Below are positions 27,342 to 37,469 of a DNA stretch of 64,000 bases, one piece after another. Source of the stretch: Phycisphaerae bacterium. GTDB taxonomy: Bacteria; Planctomycetota; Phycisphaerae; UBA1845; Fen-1342. Where the stretch lies: contig JAUIEC010000002.1 in the NCBI GenBank assembly GCA_030428945.1, forward strand, positions 1 to 64,000, in the 5' to 3' direction. A model generated the notes under the pieces. The model made no database searches. It was not told the origin of the DNA and saw only the letters and a program-made list of their open reading frames with translations. Numbering within the stretch: the first letter of the stretch is position 1; each line of letters opens with the position of its first letter. Made by a program: the position numbers and the translations under genes.

Positions 27342-30300
27342 TCAACCGTCGGTCGCCTTCGACTCCGCGGCCACTCGGGGAGGGCGTGATTCATCCCGGG
27401 CGATCGATGTCCTCAGGATCAGTTGAGACGTGATGGTCCGTTCTCGCGGTGTCAGCGTGTCGTCCGCAAGAAGCTGATCGGCAACGGCGTCGGCGTCGCC
27501 GAGGCGTTCGAAACAGGCGTCGATCACGGGTTGTTGACCCGCTGCAAACGCGCGGTAGTGATCACGCGCACGCAGGATGTCCCGCGCGGGCCTGGTGTCC
27601 CAGCGGCGCACCGTCCGATCGCCGGATGCTGAGAAGAGGGTCTGCCCATCCGGCGTCACGACCAGTCCGTTGACGTTGTCGAGGTGCCCGCGAAGGTCGA
27701 CCATCTCGCCCAGCGTGTCGAGGTTCCACAAGCGGATCGTGCGATCCCAGCCGCCGGACGCGAGGATTCTTCGCTGCGGAAACTCCACGAAACACTGCAC
27801 CCAGTCGCCGTGCCCTTTCAACTCGACCGCGTTCCGTTCGGACCGCAGGTCCAGCAATCCCACGCCGTTCTCCACCGTCCCGACCGCGAGCATGCGACCC
27901 TCGTCGATGACCAGGCTGGCGTCGTTCACGGGGTAGGTGAACTGAACGAACGGAACCTGGCTCTCGACCTCGTACACCGCGACCAGGTTGTCTCGGCGGC
28001 GCGTCATCGAGATGTACCGTCCGCTGGGCCCCAGCGTCCAGACCCCGGAAAAGCTGCGCTCGGCCAGTTGGCGGTACGAGTCAGCGCCGCGCCGCGTACC
28101 CTTCGAAACGATGAACCGCCCGCCCGGTTCAAACGCGTGGGTCTCGGCCGGGCCGTCGAGGGTTACGAGTTCGCGACCGGACCGCAGATCAAAAACGGTC
28201 GACTTGACGAGCAGACGCCCTCCGTCGGCGGAGAAGGTGGTACGGCTGTTTCGATTGGGCGTGGCCGGAAGTCTTGTGATCAGGAGCCCGGTCGGGGCGT
28301 CCCACAGCCGCGTTTCACGGCCTGACGAAGCCAGCATCGTACCGTCCGGGCTCAGGGCCAGGCCGTTGACGAACCACTCGTGGCCCTGCATGACGAACGG
28401 ATCCCCGTCCGGATCGAACCGCCAGGCGCGCACCTGCTCGGCGCTGCTGCTGACGACGCGTGTGCGGTCGCTGCCGAAGGAAACCGCCAGGATCGGGTGC
28501 CGATGCCCGATGCGGGTCGCGACGGGACGCCCGCTGGCCGTGTCCCAGAGTTTCAGGACTCGATCCTCTCCGCCGGTCGCCAGGGTCGACCCGTCCGGAC
28601 TGATCGCGAGCGCGAGGATCGCGTCACGATGGGCGTCGGGCCTGGCCCAGACCAGGACACCGCCCGCATCCAGGTCGTAGAGCGCCAGCCGCCGGTTGAA
28701 CCCGGTCGTCGCGAGGAAGCGGCCGTCGGGCGAGAAGGCGGCGTTCGAGACGCCTTCGTCGTGTTGTTCGATCGAGGTCAATTCGTTCGGGCGCTCCCGA
28801 TCGAACACGCGCAGATCCTTGCGAAACCAGCCCGCGATGCGTCGACCATCGGCGCTGATGGCCGCGTGCGACGGTTGGAACCCCTCCGCGGCCATCGCCT
28901 CGATCGCGGCACCCAGCGCCGGGAGCGCCTCGGAGGCGGGCACCTGCTGCGGAATGTGAATCCGCGACCTCGGCAGGTTCTCGAAGGCCGGCAGATCGCG
29001 GATGCGTTCGCCGGTCTCGGCGGAACGGATGGACGCGTGTTCATCCGTCGTGATCACCAGGATGGCATCGCGCCCGACGACCGGGGCGAATACCGCCACG
29101 TTCTTCAGGGAATCCGGCGGGGGCGCCGCCTGCGCCATCGTATCCCAACTCTGGATCGAGATCGCGCTCCGGCCCAGATTATCCCGTCTGCTCACGACGT
29201 GCACCGTCTCTCCGTCCGCACCCATCCATACGTGCATGCGGCCGCGCAGGTACTGGACTCGCGCCGGTGGCTGGTCGTCCGGCAGGATCTTGGCGGCTCC
29301 GAAACTCTGGTCCAGCCGGCTGGTAAGGTGTTCGAAGTCCCAGTCGCGCAGGGATGCCGGCGCAGCGGCCAGGTGCCCTTCGGCACCCGGAACGTCGTTC
29401 TCCCGCAATGCCGCCGCGGCCGCCGCAATCGACGCCCGGTACGAGGCGCGCAGTGACCGCGCTTCACGCTCGCCCGCGAGTTGCGCGTTCCGGTTCGCCC
29501 GGACGGCAAAGTAGGTTGCGATGCCGGCCCCGATCACGCACGCGGCCATGGTGGCGGCGATGCCGAAGACGAGCGCCTTGTTGCGCCGCGCGAACTTGCG
29601 GAACTGGTAGAGAGAACTGACCGGCCGGGCCTGCAGCGGTTCGTGCGCGAGGTACCGGCGAATGTCGGCCGCGAGATCGGCGGGGGCCTGGTAGCGTCGC
29701 TCACGGTCGCGTTCGAGCGCCTTGGAGAGCATGGTGTCGATGTCGCCGCGGAAAGCCCGGTCGAAGGATCGGAGCCGCGACGGTTCCTCCTCCAGAATCA
29801 TCCGCGCGGCGTCCGGCAATGCCCGGTTGCGGATGTCGTGCGGGAGCCGGCCGGACAGCAGTTCATAGAGCACGACACCGAGGGAGTAGACGTCGGATCG
29901 GACATCGAGATCGCCGGGGTTGTCTCCGAGTTGTTCGGGACTCATGTAGGCGAGCGTCCCGATCAGTTGTCCGGCTTCGGTCAGCGCCGTGACCCCCGAC
30001 AGCCCCGGCTCCGTGGCGCGGGCCACACCGAAATCGAGGACTTTCGGCTGCCCGATGGCGTCGGTGTGACTGGTACCGGGGCGCGGCGTGTTGCCACCGT
30101 CGTTCGCCCGCTCCACGACCAGGAGGTTGTTCGGCTTCAGGTCCCGGTGGATGATGCCTTTCTGGTGCGCGTGCTGCACGGCATCGCAGACGCGGGCCAT
30201 CAGTTCGAGTCGCTGGTTGATGTCGAGTTCGTGCGCGTTCGCGAACAGGTCGAGCGGCTGGCCGTCAATCCGTTCCATCACGAGGTACGGTTGCCGCCCG

Positions 30301-30779
30301 AGAGGTGTCTGGGCGACACCGGCCTCGTAGATCTGAGCGATCCCGGGATGCTGAAGCTGGCCGAGGACGTGCGCCTCGTGCTGGAACCGCCGCAGCATGC
30401 CCTGGTTCATCATGCCCGGTCGAAGGACCTTGAGCGCGACGCGGCGGCGCGGCGACTCCTGCAGCGCTTCGTAGATGATTCCCATGCCACCTTCGCCGAT
30501 CTTCCCGACGATCCGGTAAGGACCGATCGTCGTCGGGGTCGCGACCGGGTCGTCCTCGAGGACGTCCGCGGCCATGGCACCCAGCCACTGGCCGGGCTGA
30601 TCTGCGTCGAGGAAACGATCGTCCGTGCTGTCATGTTGCAGCAGCGCTTCGACGGTTCGTCGGAGTTCGGGATCGCCCTCCGTGCGTTCTGCGAGCACGG
30701 TCGCGCGCCGGTCTGGCGGCATGTCGCAGAGTTCGTCGAAGAGCCGCAGGGCGAGACGGTGGCGTTCGGGATCCTTCAT
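27342..30779 (-). CDS. Ser/Thr protein kinase with WD40 beta-propeller, module 3
   Basis: About 1,145 residues from ATG 30779 (the open frame extends to 30914, but that extension is low-complexity). The kinase domain is complete: IGEGGMGIIYEA, VALKVLRPG, HRDLKPNNLLVV, LDFGVARA and MSPEQL. A membrane helix (LVFGIAATMAACVIGAGIAT) links it to a C-terminal WD40 propeller with repeats such as FSPDGRFLATTG, ISPDGSTLATGGEDRVLKLW and FPQRRILASGGWDRTIRLW. The propeller probably recognises a protein partner. It is downstream of an ECF sigma gene on the same strand and convergent with kinase 2. The C-terminal end beyond the last repeat is polar. Confidence 0.92.
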   Translation of the reverse strand: MKDPERHRLALRLFDELCDMPPDRRATVLAERTEGDPELRRTVEALLQHDSTDDRFLDADQPGQWLGAMAADVLEDDPVATPTTIGPYRIVGKIGEGGMGIIYEALQESPRRRVALKVLRPGMMNQGMLRRFQHEAHVLGQLQHPGIAQIYEAGVAQTPLGRQPYLVMERIDGQPLDLFANAHELDINQRLELMARVCDAVQHAHQKGIIHRDLKPNNLLVVERANDGGNTPRPGTSHTDAIGQPKVLDFGVARATEPGLSGVTALTEAGQLIGTLAYMSPEQLGDNPGDLDVRSDVYSLGVVLYELLSGRLPHDIRNRALPDAARMILEEEPSRLRSFDRAFRGDIDTMLSKALERDRERRYQAPADLAADIRRYLAHEPLQARPVSSLYQFRKFARRNKALVFGIAATMAACVIGAGIATYFAVRANRNAQLAGEREARSLRASYRASIAAAAAALRENDVPGAEGHLAAAPASLRDWDFEHLTSRLDQSFGAAKILPDDQPPARVQYLRGRMHVWMGADGETVHVVSRRDNLGRSAISIQSWDTMAQAAPPPDSLKNVAVFAPVVGRDAILVITTDEHASIRSAETGERIRDLPAFENLPRSRIHIPQQVPASEALPALGAAIEAMAAEGFQPSHAAISADGRRIAGWFRKDLRVFDRERPNELTSIEQHDEGVSNAAFSPDGRFLATTGFNRRLALYDLDAGGVLVWARPDAHRDAILALAISPDGSTLATGGEDRVLKLWDTASGRPVATRIGHRHPILAVSFGSDRTRVVSSSAEQVRAWRFDPDGDPFVMQGHEWFVNGLALSPDGTMLASSGRETRLWDAPTGLLITRLPATPNRNSRTTFSADGGRLLVKSTVFDLRSGRELVTLDGPAETHAFEPGGRFIVSKGTRRGADSYRQLAERSFSGVWTLGPSGRYISMTRRRDNLVAVYEVESQVPFVQFTYPVNDASLVIDEGRMLAVGTVENGVGLLDLRSERNAVELKGHGDWVQCFVEFPQRRILASGGWDRTIRLWNLDTLGEMVDLRGHLDNVNGLVVTPDGQTLFSASGDRTVRRWDTRPARDILRARDHYRAFAAGQQPVIDACFERLGDADAVADQLLADDTLTPRERTITSQLILRTSIARDESRPPRVAAESKATDG

Positions 30780-30946
30780 GCAGGCTCGCCCCCGCGCAGC
30801 GCAGCCAGGCACCGGCGGTCCGCGCGCCGCCCTCCCGGTCTCGGCCGTTTCGGTTCGCAACCTGCCATGGCAGCAGTATACGCCCGCGGCGTGGAAAGCG
30901 AGCGGCGTCCCCATGCGAGCACGGGCTCACACCCCGAGGCGTGGGT

Positions 30947-31528
30947 TCAGGAAGGGTCCTGGCTGTGCAGGTGCATCCGCAGTGTCGCGCGGGCGCGCCG
31001 CCAGTCGCGCTTGACCGAGGACAGCGACCGTTGCAGGACCTCGGCCGTTTCTTCGAGGCTCAGTCCGCCGAAGAAGCGCAACTCGACGATCCGGACGCTG
31101 TCGGGCTCGACCTCGCCGAGCCGGACCAGCGCTTCGTCGAGGTCCAGCACGTCGATCGCCGTTTCGACCTCGGGGGCCTGGGCACCGCGCTGGATGCGGT
31201 CCTGCCGGGCGACGGCTCGCCTCCGGGCGTGGTCCACGAGCAGTTGCCGCATCGCCGTCGCGGCGACCGCGCAGAAGTGCGCGCGGCTGTTCCATCCGTC
31301 GCCGGGGGCCCGGACCATCTTCAGGTACGCCTCGTGCACGAGCGCGGTCGGCTGCAGGGTGTGCTGGGCCGGTTGCCCACGAAAGTACGCCGCCGCCCGC
31401 GCCCGCAGTTCGGCGTAGACCAGCGGCAGCAGGCTCTCGGCCGCGTGTGCGTCGCCCGCCCGCATGCGCTGCAGGATCCGCGTGGCATCCCCCCCGGGGC
31501 TTTCCGAACTGGAACCGTGGTCGTTCAT
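30947..31528 (-). CDS. ECF sigma factor, kinase-linked module 3
   Basis: 193 residues from ATG 31528 (the open frame continues upstream without features). It has the signature of the planctomycete/acidobacterial kinase-associated ECF family: LLPLVYAELRARAAAYFRGQ, QPTALVHEAYLKMV, AATAMRQLLVDHARRR in region 2, then VRIVELRFFGGLSLEETAEV and SLSSVKRDWRRARATLRMHL in region 4. The kinase gene follows 167 bases downstream on the same strand. The divergent giant mosaic gene starts 217 bases away, so the shared intergenic region is a plausible regulated promoter. Confidence 0.9.
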   Translation of the reverse strand: MNDHGSSSESPGGDATRILQRMRAGDAHAAESLLPLVYAELRARAAAYFRGQPAQHTLQPTALVHEAYLKMVRAPGDGWNSRAHFCAVAATAMRQLLVDHARRRAVARQDRIQRGAQAPEVETAIDVLDLDEALVRLGEVEPDSVRIVELRFFGGLSLEETAEVLQRSLSSVKRDWRRARATLRMHLHSQDPS

Positions 31529-31745
31529 CGGTTCACAAGGATACCCGCCCGGGGGAGGTGCGCGGCGCGCGCCGTCGCCAGGTTCGAGCTGGGCGGCCAG
31601 TGGAGGTTTCCGTAAGTCTTTGCGGGGCAGTAGTTTCCTGGGATCCGTCAACTTTTCTGACCCTTGTCGCGCGGTTCGTCCGTGTCCGGGGTGAGCGAGC
31701 GTTTCTCGAGCCCGGACATCGAGCGAAACCATACAGGAACCAAAC

Positions 31746-34700
31746 ATGCAGCCTTGTACGAGACTACTCAGGGGAGCGGCGGTCACTGCCGGCCTGGCGA
31801 TCGGCAGCCTGGCCCACGCCACGGACTACATCTGGGACGGCGCGTCCAACAGCGACTGGTCGAACAGCGCGAACTGGCAGCCGTCGGGTGTGCCGGGGGC
31901 CAGCGACCAGGCAATCTTTCCGGCCGGGGTATCCGGTTTGACCATCAACATCGACGGCAACCAGGACGTCGGCAAGTTGTTCATCGCCCCGGAGAACTAC
32001 CAGTTCGTGGGCAATCAGTTGACCGTTCACACCGGCGACATCGAGTTGATGGCCGACGGCGGAAACACGATCACGTTCGACTGCGACCTGAACCTGCTGA
32101 CCGACATCGAGTTCCAGACGCGCGACAACCATGTCGTGATCAACGGAGCCGTTTCCCATACGCACCTGACCACGACGACCAAGTACGGCTCGGGCACGTT
32201 GACGGATAACGGATTCGGTCCGACAACCGGGGCGTACGTCGAGGTTCGCGAAGGCGCGATGATCGCCGGCGCATACTCGGTCTACAACCTGTACACGTTC
32301 ACCCTGTTCCCGGGTGCCACGCTGTCGGGCGACTCGCTCAGCATTCTGGGGCTGGCGGGCGACGGCAACCTCGACATTCAAACCGAACTTAGCATCACTC
32401 AATGGCCGGCGCGGACGTTCTCGGGCGATTTCTCGGGGAACTACACCCTGACCCTGGGCGGCTCCCAGACGCTGACGCTGGACGGCGACAACAGCGCCTT
32501 TGACGGTCCGCTCACCATCAGCGGGAACGTCAAGATGCTGGGCGATTTCGGAGTGAACAGCACCGAGATCGCGTATCTGAATGGCAAGCTTTGGGCGACC
32601 GCGACAACGCCGCCGCTGCATGTGGATCGCAGCGGGAAGCTGGAGGCCGGTGCCAACAATGGCGAGGTCGGCACCCTGACAACTGCCGAGTTGACGATGA
32701 CCCGGAATGGCACCCTCGTCCCGACCTTGTTTGTCGACATTGGCGGACACCAGGCGGGCGTGGATCACGACCTGTTCGTGGTCAATGGGCCGGTTGTCAT
32801 CGACCAGGCCAAGATTCGTGTTCGGTACGTCGACGACTTCGTGGCCAGCCCGGGCGATGCGTTCACGTTCCTCGACGGTACGAGCCTGGCGGGGCATTTC
32901 ACCGAGTTCGTCTACCCCGACAACCAGCCCTGGTATGTCGTCTACGACGAAGCGGCGGGGACCGCGACGCTGCGATTCTGCGATGGCGGCCCGGACTGCG
33001 ACGGTGACGGACTGGGCGATGCGTGCGAACTGGACGAGGACGGCGACGGTGTGCCGGACGACTGCGACGTCTGCCCGGGCATCCCGGACGATGATCCCGA
33101 CGCCGACAACGACGGCGTGCCGGACCAGTGCGATACCTGCCTGGGCAACGACTTCGTCGGCGACCGCGACGGCGACGGCGTCTGCGACGACCTGGACGTC
33201 TGCAACGGTGGCGACGACAACGGCCCCGACAGCGATGGCGACGGTGTGCCGGACGCGTGCGACACCTGCGAGGAAGCCGTGTTCGATGCCGACGACGACT
33301 ACGACGTCGACTTCGATGACTTCGCCGGGTTCGACGCCTGCCTGCAAGGCCCCGGCATCGCGACCTCGGTCGGCTGCGACTGCTTCGACTACAACGCCGA
33401 CCTGCAGTTGACGATGCACGACTTCGCGGACTTCCAGGAAGCGTTCCGTGATCAGATCGTCTACGAGGGTCCGGGCGAGATCAGCATCGACAACATGAAA
33501 CTCGGCGCGAGCGACAAGGGCTTCGCCATGCTCGGCGAATTCCAGAAGTCATTCGCCGGGTTCTCGGTCGGCCTGGTTGGCGACCTGAACGGCGACGGCC
33601 TGGCCGAAGTGATGGTCGGTGCCCCGTCGTCGGGCCCGAACCCGGAAGACCAGGTCGGCCGCGCGTACATCGTCTGGGGCAAGGACGACTTCGCGACGAC
33701 GGAACTGAGCGACGTCGCCTCGGGCATCGGCGGTTATGCCATCGACGGCGCATACGGATTCTTCGGACACGATTGGACCGTGCAGGAGGTTGGCGACAGC
33801 GGTGCCTTCCCCGGCTACGAGAGCTACGACGGCGGCCCGCAGGGCGGGGGCTTCGGCTTCCACGTCGGCTCGGCCGGAGACGTCAACGGTGATGGTGTCG
33901 ACGACATGCTGTTCACCGCGCCGTACGCCCCGGTGGACGATGACATTTGGGGTGGCGAGAGCTACGTGGTCTTCGGCGGTCCGCGGGACGCCAACAGCCC
34001 GCTGGCGATCGACGCCCTGGTGAGTTTCGGCGGCGGGCAGACGCTCGTGGGTGAGAAAGGTGCCTGCGGTTTCTGCAACGGCATCCCCGCGCAGGAAGGC
34101 AACGGTGATCTCGCCGGTTGGGCCGGCGGCGGTGGCAACGACTTCAACGGCGACGGACTCGCCGACGTGCTGATCAGCGCCCCGAACTTCGGTGACGCCG
34201 ACAGTGGTCGTGGCTACATCGTGCACGGCCGCACGGCTCCGGGCGAAGTCCGTTTGGGCGAACTTGGCGACGACGGGCTGACGCTTGATGTCAACCAGAC
34301 CGCCGGGCAGGGTCTCTGGTTCGACTACACGGGCGACCTCGATGGTGACGGGCGGGCCGAAGTCTGGATCGCAAACGGCTCCACCACTTCGTGGATGGTT
34401 CGCGGTCATGACGAAGGCGGTTACGAGCCGCTGCACTTCTCGGATCGCGACCCGAACAAGGTCATCCAGGTTCTGTACGGTCCGTTCACCTACGACCCCA
34501 ACAATGGTGGCGAAGGCCGCTTCTCGGTGCTGACCCCGGTCGGTCGTGGCGGCGGCGACTTCAACGGCGATGGTACCAGCGACTACGCGCTGGCCGTCGA
34601 CAACTGGTCGCTCGGCGTCAAGGAAGTCATGGTGCTCTTCGACGCACCCGGCACGCGACCCAAGCTGAACGATGTCTTCGGGCCGGCCGATACGCCGAAC

Positions 34701-37331
34701 GAGCCGCCGCTGGGTGGCGTGCGGGTCTTCACCGCCGAGTACGACATTGTCGGACCGCAGGCCAAGGTCGAACTCGCCAACGATCTGAACGGTGACGGCT
34801 ACGATGACCTGGTCTTCTACGCCGCCGCCTCGCAGAAACTGCGGACGTTCGTCGTCTTCGGTGGTCCCGACAGTCGCAACATCGACCTGGACAACATGGA
34901 ACTCGGCGTCGACGGGCTGATGATCTGGGATCGCAAGGCCGGCAAGGGCGCGGGCAACGCGTTCAGCACCGAGGCCGACGTGAACGGCGACGGCCTGAAC
35001 GACCTCGCCATCGGCGCTCCCCGCGAGGACATCCCGCTCGGCAACGCCGGCGCCGCGTACCTGGTCTACAGCCGCGACTACACCGGCGCGATCACCCACC
35101 AGGGTGACGAGACCGCCAACACACTCAACGGCACGCCGGACGCGGACGCGTTCGTGGCCGGTCGTGGCAACGACATCGTCCATGCCAACGGCGGGGAAGA
35201 CACGGTCTACGCCGGGGCTGGCGACGACCTGGTCGTGATCGCCGACAACACCTTCCGTCGCATTCGCGGCGGGGCCGGCACGGACACCGTGCGAACCACC
35301 GGCGGGATCGACCTCGACCTGGTGGCCCTGCGAGGTCGAGTCGGTGAGATCGAGCAGATCGACGTGACGCCGAACGGTGCGGACGTCGTCACGCTCGAGC
35401 GGATCGACGTGCTGAACATGAGCCCGACCTCCAACACGGTCGAGATCTACGCCGCGGCGGACGACCAGGTCGTGTCGCTTGGTGCCGACTGGGAATACAC
35501 GGGCGACATTGGGCTCGCCAAGCGCTTCGTCGATGGCCACGCGGAACTGCTGATCTCGCAGGCCGCCCAGCTTCGGATGTCGCCGGTGATCAACATCGGC
35601 GAGGTGTCGGTCGACGAGAACACGCCGATCGGTTCGCCGATCGCGTCGGCCAGTGCGACCGATCCGGACGGCGACGGCATCGTCAGCTTCGCCCTCATCG
35701 GCGGCACCGGCACGTCCAAGTTCCTGCTGGATGAGGTCAACGAGGCGATCGTCGTGAATGGAGATCTGGACTTCGAAACGGACGAGTCCTACACGCTCAT
35801 CTTCGAAGCGATCGACGGCGAAGGCGACGTGGACACGTTGGTCGTCGCCGTCGCGATCAACCCGCTGAACGAAGCCCCGACGTTGATGGGCGACAACCTC
35901 GTGACGAGCATCGAAGAACACGTCGCGGCCGGCACGTTCATCGGCAACTTCTCCGCCGCGGACCAGGACGCGAACGACGTCACGGCTTTCGAGCTCGACT
36001 TCAGCGATCCGTCGCTGACCTCGCCGGCACCGGAAGGGTCGTTCGCGATCGATCCGAACGGCGTCCTGACCGTCGCCGACAGCGCCATGCTCGACTACGA
36101 GGATCTCGGCACGGTCGAATTCCTGGTCTACGCGGTCGACCTCGCCGGGCTGCAGTCGGCACCGTCGCTGGTGACGATCACCCTGACGGACGTCACCAAC
36201 TGGACTCTGCCGATCGATCGCAACTTCGCCACGGTCGGCGCGAGCATGTGGGGTACGGACACCAGCGCCGCACCGTACGGGCTGGCCTTCGATCACACCG
36301 CCGACATGACGCACGGCCCGTCCGAGACGGTCGGCCTGCTTGACGTCGACTTCACCGTGGGCGTCGACGGCATGATCGACGTCGCGTCCTCCATCGACAT
36401 CACGCCGGGCTCGGTCGATGTCACCGTGCCGGTGGCCGCACAACTGACGGTCCCGGACGAAATCACCCTCGGCCAGGCGTTTGACCTGGGGCTCTACTTC
36501 GGTGGCAGTGCGCCGGATCCGACGATGAGCGGGATGACGCCGGCCGCCAACTACGAATTGTTGATCACGCAGACCGACTTCGAGGTCAACACGACGATCC
36601 GCAACTTCGGTCCGTTCAACGCAACGAACTCGTCGAACGAGCATCTGACGTCATCGACGCCGCAGCCGTGGACGGCGAGCGTGCAGACCGGCAACCGCAT
36701 CGCGATCGAAGGACTGGACACGCGCCTGGTTTCGGCCGACGAAGTCGACTGGGACGCCTACCTGCTGCAGTTCCTGTCGCTGACGGGTCTGCCCAGCAAC
36801 GAAGGCACGTTCGGGCCCTCGACGGTCAACGGCGTCGAACTCACCATGGACTACGTCCTGTGGGACTTCTCGATGGCCGGCGCGATGCGGGTCGATCAGG
36901 ACCTTTCGCTCGACATCAACGGGTACAACACCGTGATGACGCTTGAGAACGGCACGCAACTGACGCTGACGGCCGACGCCCTCAACAGCATTACGCTGCC
37001 GACCGGGGCCGACACCAACGGCGACGGATTCGTCGAGTTCACGCTGGCGATCGACATCGACCAGACGTTCACCAACGAAAGCGACTTCTACGGAACCCTC
37101 TCCAAGCGGATCCGGGCCGGCATCGCCGATGTCCAGGCACGGATCCCGGGTTGCGGAAGCTGCCAGGCGTCGCACGGTTTCGGCCCGCTGATCGACGTGA
37201 ACCCGTCGGTGAACATCGCCCACGATGACGCCGGCATCCCGACGCCGTGGCCGACCGGCGAGGCGGGTGTCTTCCCGCTCGGTGGCTTCAACACCATCGT
37301 GATGACCGGAGCGTTCGACTTGACTGACTAA
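31746..37331 (+). CDS. Giant mosaic surface protein (TSP3, FG-GAP, RTX, cadherin)
   Basis: 1,861 residues with a signal peptide (GAAVTAGLAIGSLAHA). Domain order: an autotransporter-strand-like opening (YIWDGASNSDWSNSANW); thrombospondin-3 calcium repeats at about 412-510 (DGDGVPDDCD); a dockerin-like EF-hand pair at about 510-560; FG-GAP/integrin-alpha propeller repeats at about 575-1110 (DLNGDGLAEVMVGAP, DFNGDGLADVLISAP); RTX nonapeptide-like repeats at about 1118-1165 (AGRGNDIVHANGGEDTVYAG); two cadherin-like domains at about 1281-1480 (VDENTPIGSPIASASATDPD); and an unassigned 380-residue tail. Nearly every module is a calcium-binding adhesion type. No C-terminal anchor is seen. It is divergent from sigma factor 3. 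Confidence 0.9.
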   Translation: MQPCTRLLRGAAVTAGLAIGSLAHATDYIWDGASNSDWSNSANWQPSGVPGASDQAIFPAGVSGLTINIDGNQDVGKLFIAPENYQFVGNQLTVHTGDIELMADGGNTITFDCDLNLLTDIEFQTRDNHVVINGAVSHTHLTTTTKYGSGTLTDNGFGPTTGAYVEVREGAMIAGAYSVYNLYTFTLFPGATLSGDSLSILGLAGDGNLDIQTELSITQWPARTFSGDFSGNYTLTLGGSQTLTLDGDNSAFDGPLTISGNVKMLGDFGVNSTEIAYLNGKLWATATTPPLHVDRSGKLEAGANNGEVGTLTTAELTMTRNGTLVPTLFVDIGGHQAGVDHDLFVVNGPVVIDQAKIRVRYVDDFVASPGDAFTFLDGTSLAGHFTEFVYPDNQPWYVVYDEAAGTATLRFCDGGPDCDGDGLGDACELDEDGDGVPDDCDVCPGIPDDDPDADNDGVPDQCDTCLGNDFVGDRDGDGVCDDLDVCNGGDDNGPDSDGDGVPDACDTCEEAVFDADDDYDVDFDDFAGFDACLQGPGIATSVGCDCFDYNADLQLTMHDFADFQEAFRDQIVYEGPGEISIDNMKLGASDKGFAMLGEFQKSFAGFSVGLVGDLNGDGLAEVMVGAPSSGPNPEDQVGRAYIVWGKDDFATTELSDVASGIGGYAIDGAYGFFGHDWTVQEVGDSGAFPGYESYDGGPQGGGFGFHVGSAGDVNGDGVDDMLFTAPYAPVDDDIWGGESYVVFGGPRDANSPLAIDALVSFGGGQTLVGEKGACGFCNGIPAQEGNGDLAGWAGGGGNDFNGDGLADVLISAPNFGDADSGRGYIVHGRTAPGEVRLGELGDDGLTLDVNQTAGQGLWFDYTGDLDGDGRAEVWIANGSTTSWMVRGHDEGGYEPLHFSDRDPNKVIQVLYGPFTYDPNNGGEGRFSVLTPVGRGGGDFNGDGTSDYALAVDNWSLGVKEVMVLFDAPGTRPKLNDVFGPADTPNEPPLGGVRVFTAEYDIVGPQAKVELANDLNGDGYDDLVFYAAASQKLRTFVVFGGPDSRNIDLDNMELGVDGLMIWDRKAGKGAGNAFSTEADVNGDGLNDLAIGAPREDIPLGNAGAAYLVYSRDYTGAITHQGDETANTLNGTPDADAFVAGRGNDIVHANGGEDTVYAGAGDDLVVIADNTFRRIRGGAGTDTVRTTGGIDLDLVALRGRVGEIEQIDVTPNGADVVTLERIDVLNMSPTSNTVEIYAAADDQVVSLGADWEYTGDIGLAKRFVDGHAELLISQAAQLRMSPVINIGEVSVDENTPIGSPIASASATDPDGDGIVSFALIGGTGTSKFLLDEVNEAIVVNGDLDFETDESYTLIFEAIDGEGDVDTLVVAVAINPLNEAPTLMGDNLVTSIEEHVAAGTFIGNFSAADQDANDVTAFELDFSDPSLTSPAPEGSFAIDPNGVLTVADSAMLDYEDLGTVEFLVYAVDLAGLQSAPSLVTITLTDVTNWTLPIDRNFATVGASMWGTDTSAAPYGLAFDHTADMTHGPSETVGLLDVDFTVGVDGMIDVASSIDITPGSVDVTVPVAAQLTVPDEITLGQAFDLGLYFGGSAPDPTMSGMTPAANYELLITQTDFEVNTTIRNFGPFNATNSSNEHLTSSTPQPWTASVQTGNRIAIEGLDTRLVSADEVDWDAYLLQFLSLTGLPSNEGTFGPSTVNGVELTMDYVLWDFSMAGAMRVDQDLSLDINGYNTVMTLENGTQLTLTADALNSITLPTGADTNGDGFVEFTLAIDIDQTFTNESDFYGTLSKRIRAGIADVQARIPGCGSCQASHGFGPLIDVNPSVNIAHDDAGIPTPWPTGEAGVFPLGGFNTIVMTGAFDLTD

Positions 37332-37346
37332 CGGATCGGCCGATCG

Positions 37347-37381
37347 CGGCCTGCCGGCCCGTGACGGGAACCGGCAGGCCG
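37347..37381 (+). terminator. Hairpin terminator after the giant mosaic gene
   Basis: An 11-bp perfect stem (37347-37357 with 37371-37381, core GGCCTGCCGG) encloses an inner CCCG/CGGG stem. It starts 15 bases after the stop codon. T residues do not follow, as is usual in GC-rich genomes. Confidence 0.6.
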
Positions 37382-37469
37382 GCTCGATCGAGCGGACCGT
37401 ACCCGACCGTGGAGCCATGCGACGCGGCCGGACGAACACGAGACAGAACAAGACAAGAAGGAGCAAGAC

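Noticed and set aside
29481..31418. 645-codon plus-strand frame across kinase 3 and sigma factor 3
   Set aside because: It spans two real minus-strand genes and contains no family motif; high GC produces long chance frames here.
33549..36644. 1,031-codon open frame antisense to the giant mosaic gene
   Set aside because: Its translation is an Arg/Asp/Val-rich mirror of GC-rich codons without motifs, and the plus strand encodes clear FG-GAP and cadherin repeats.
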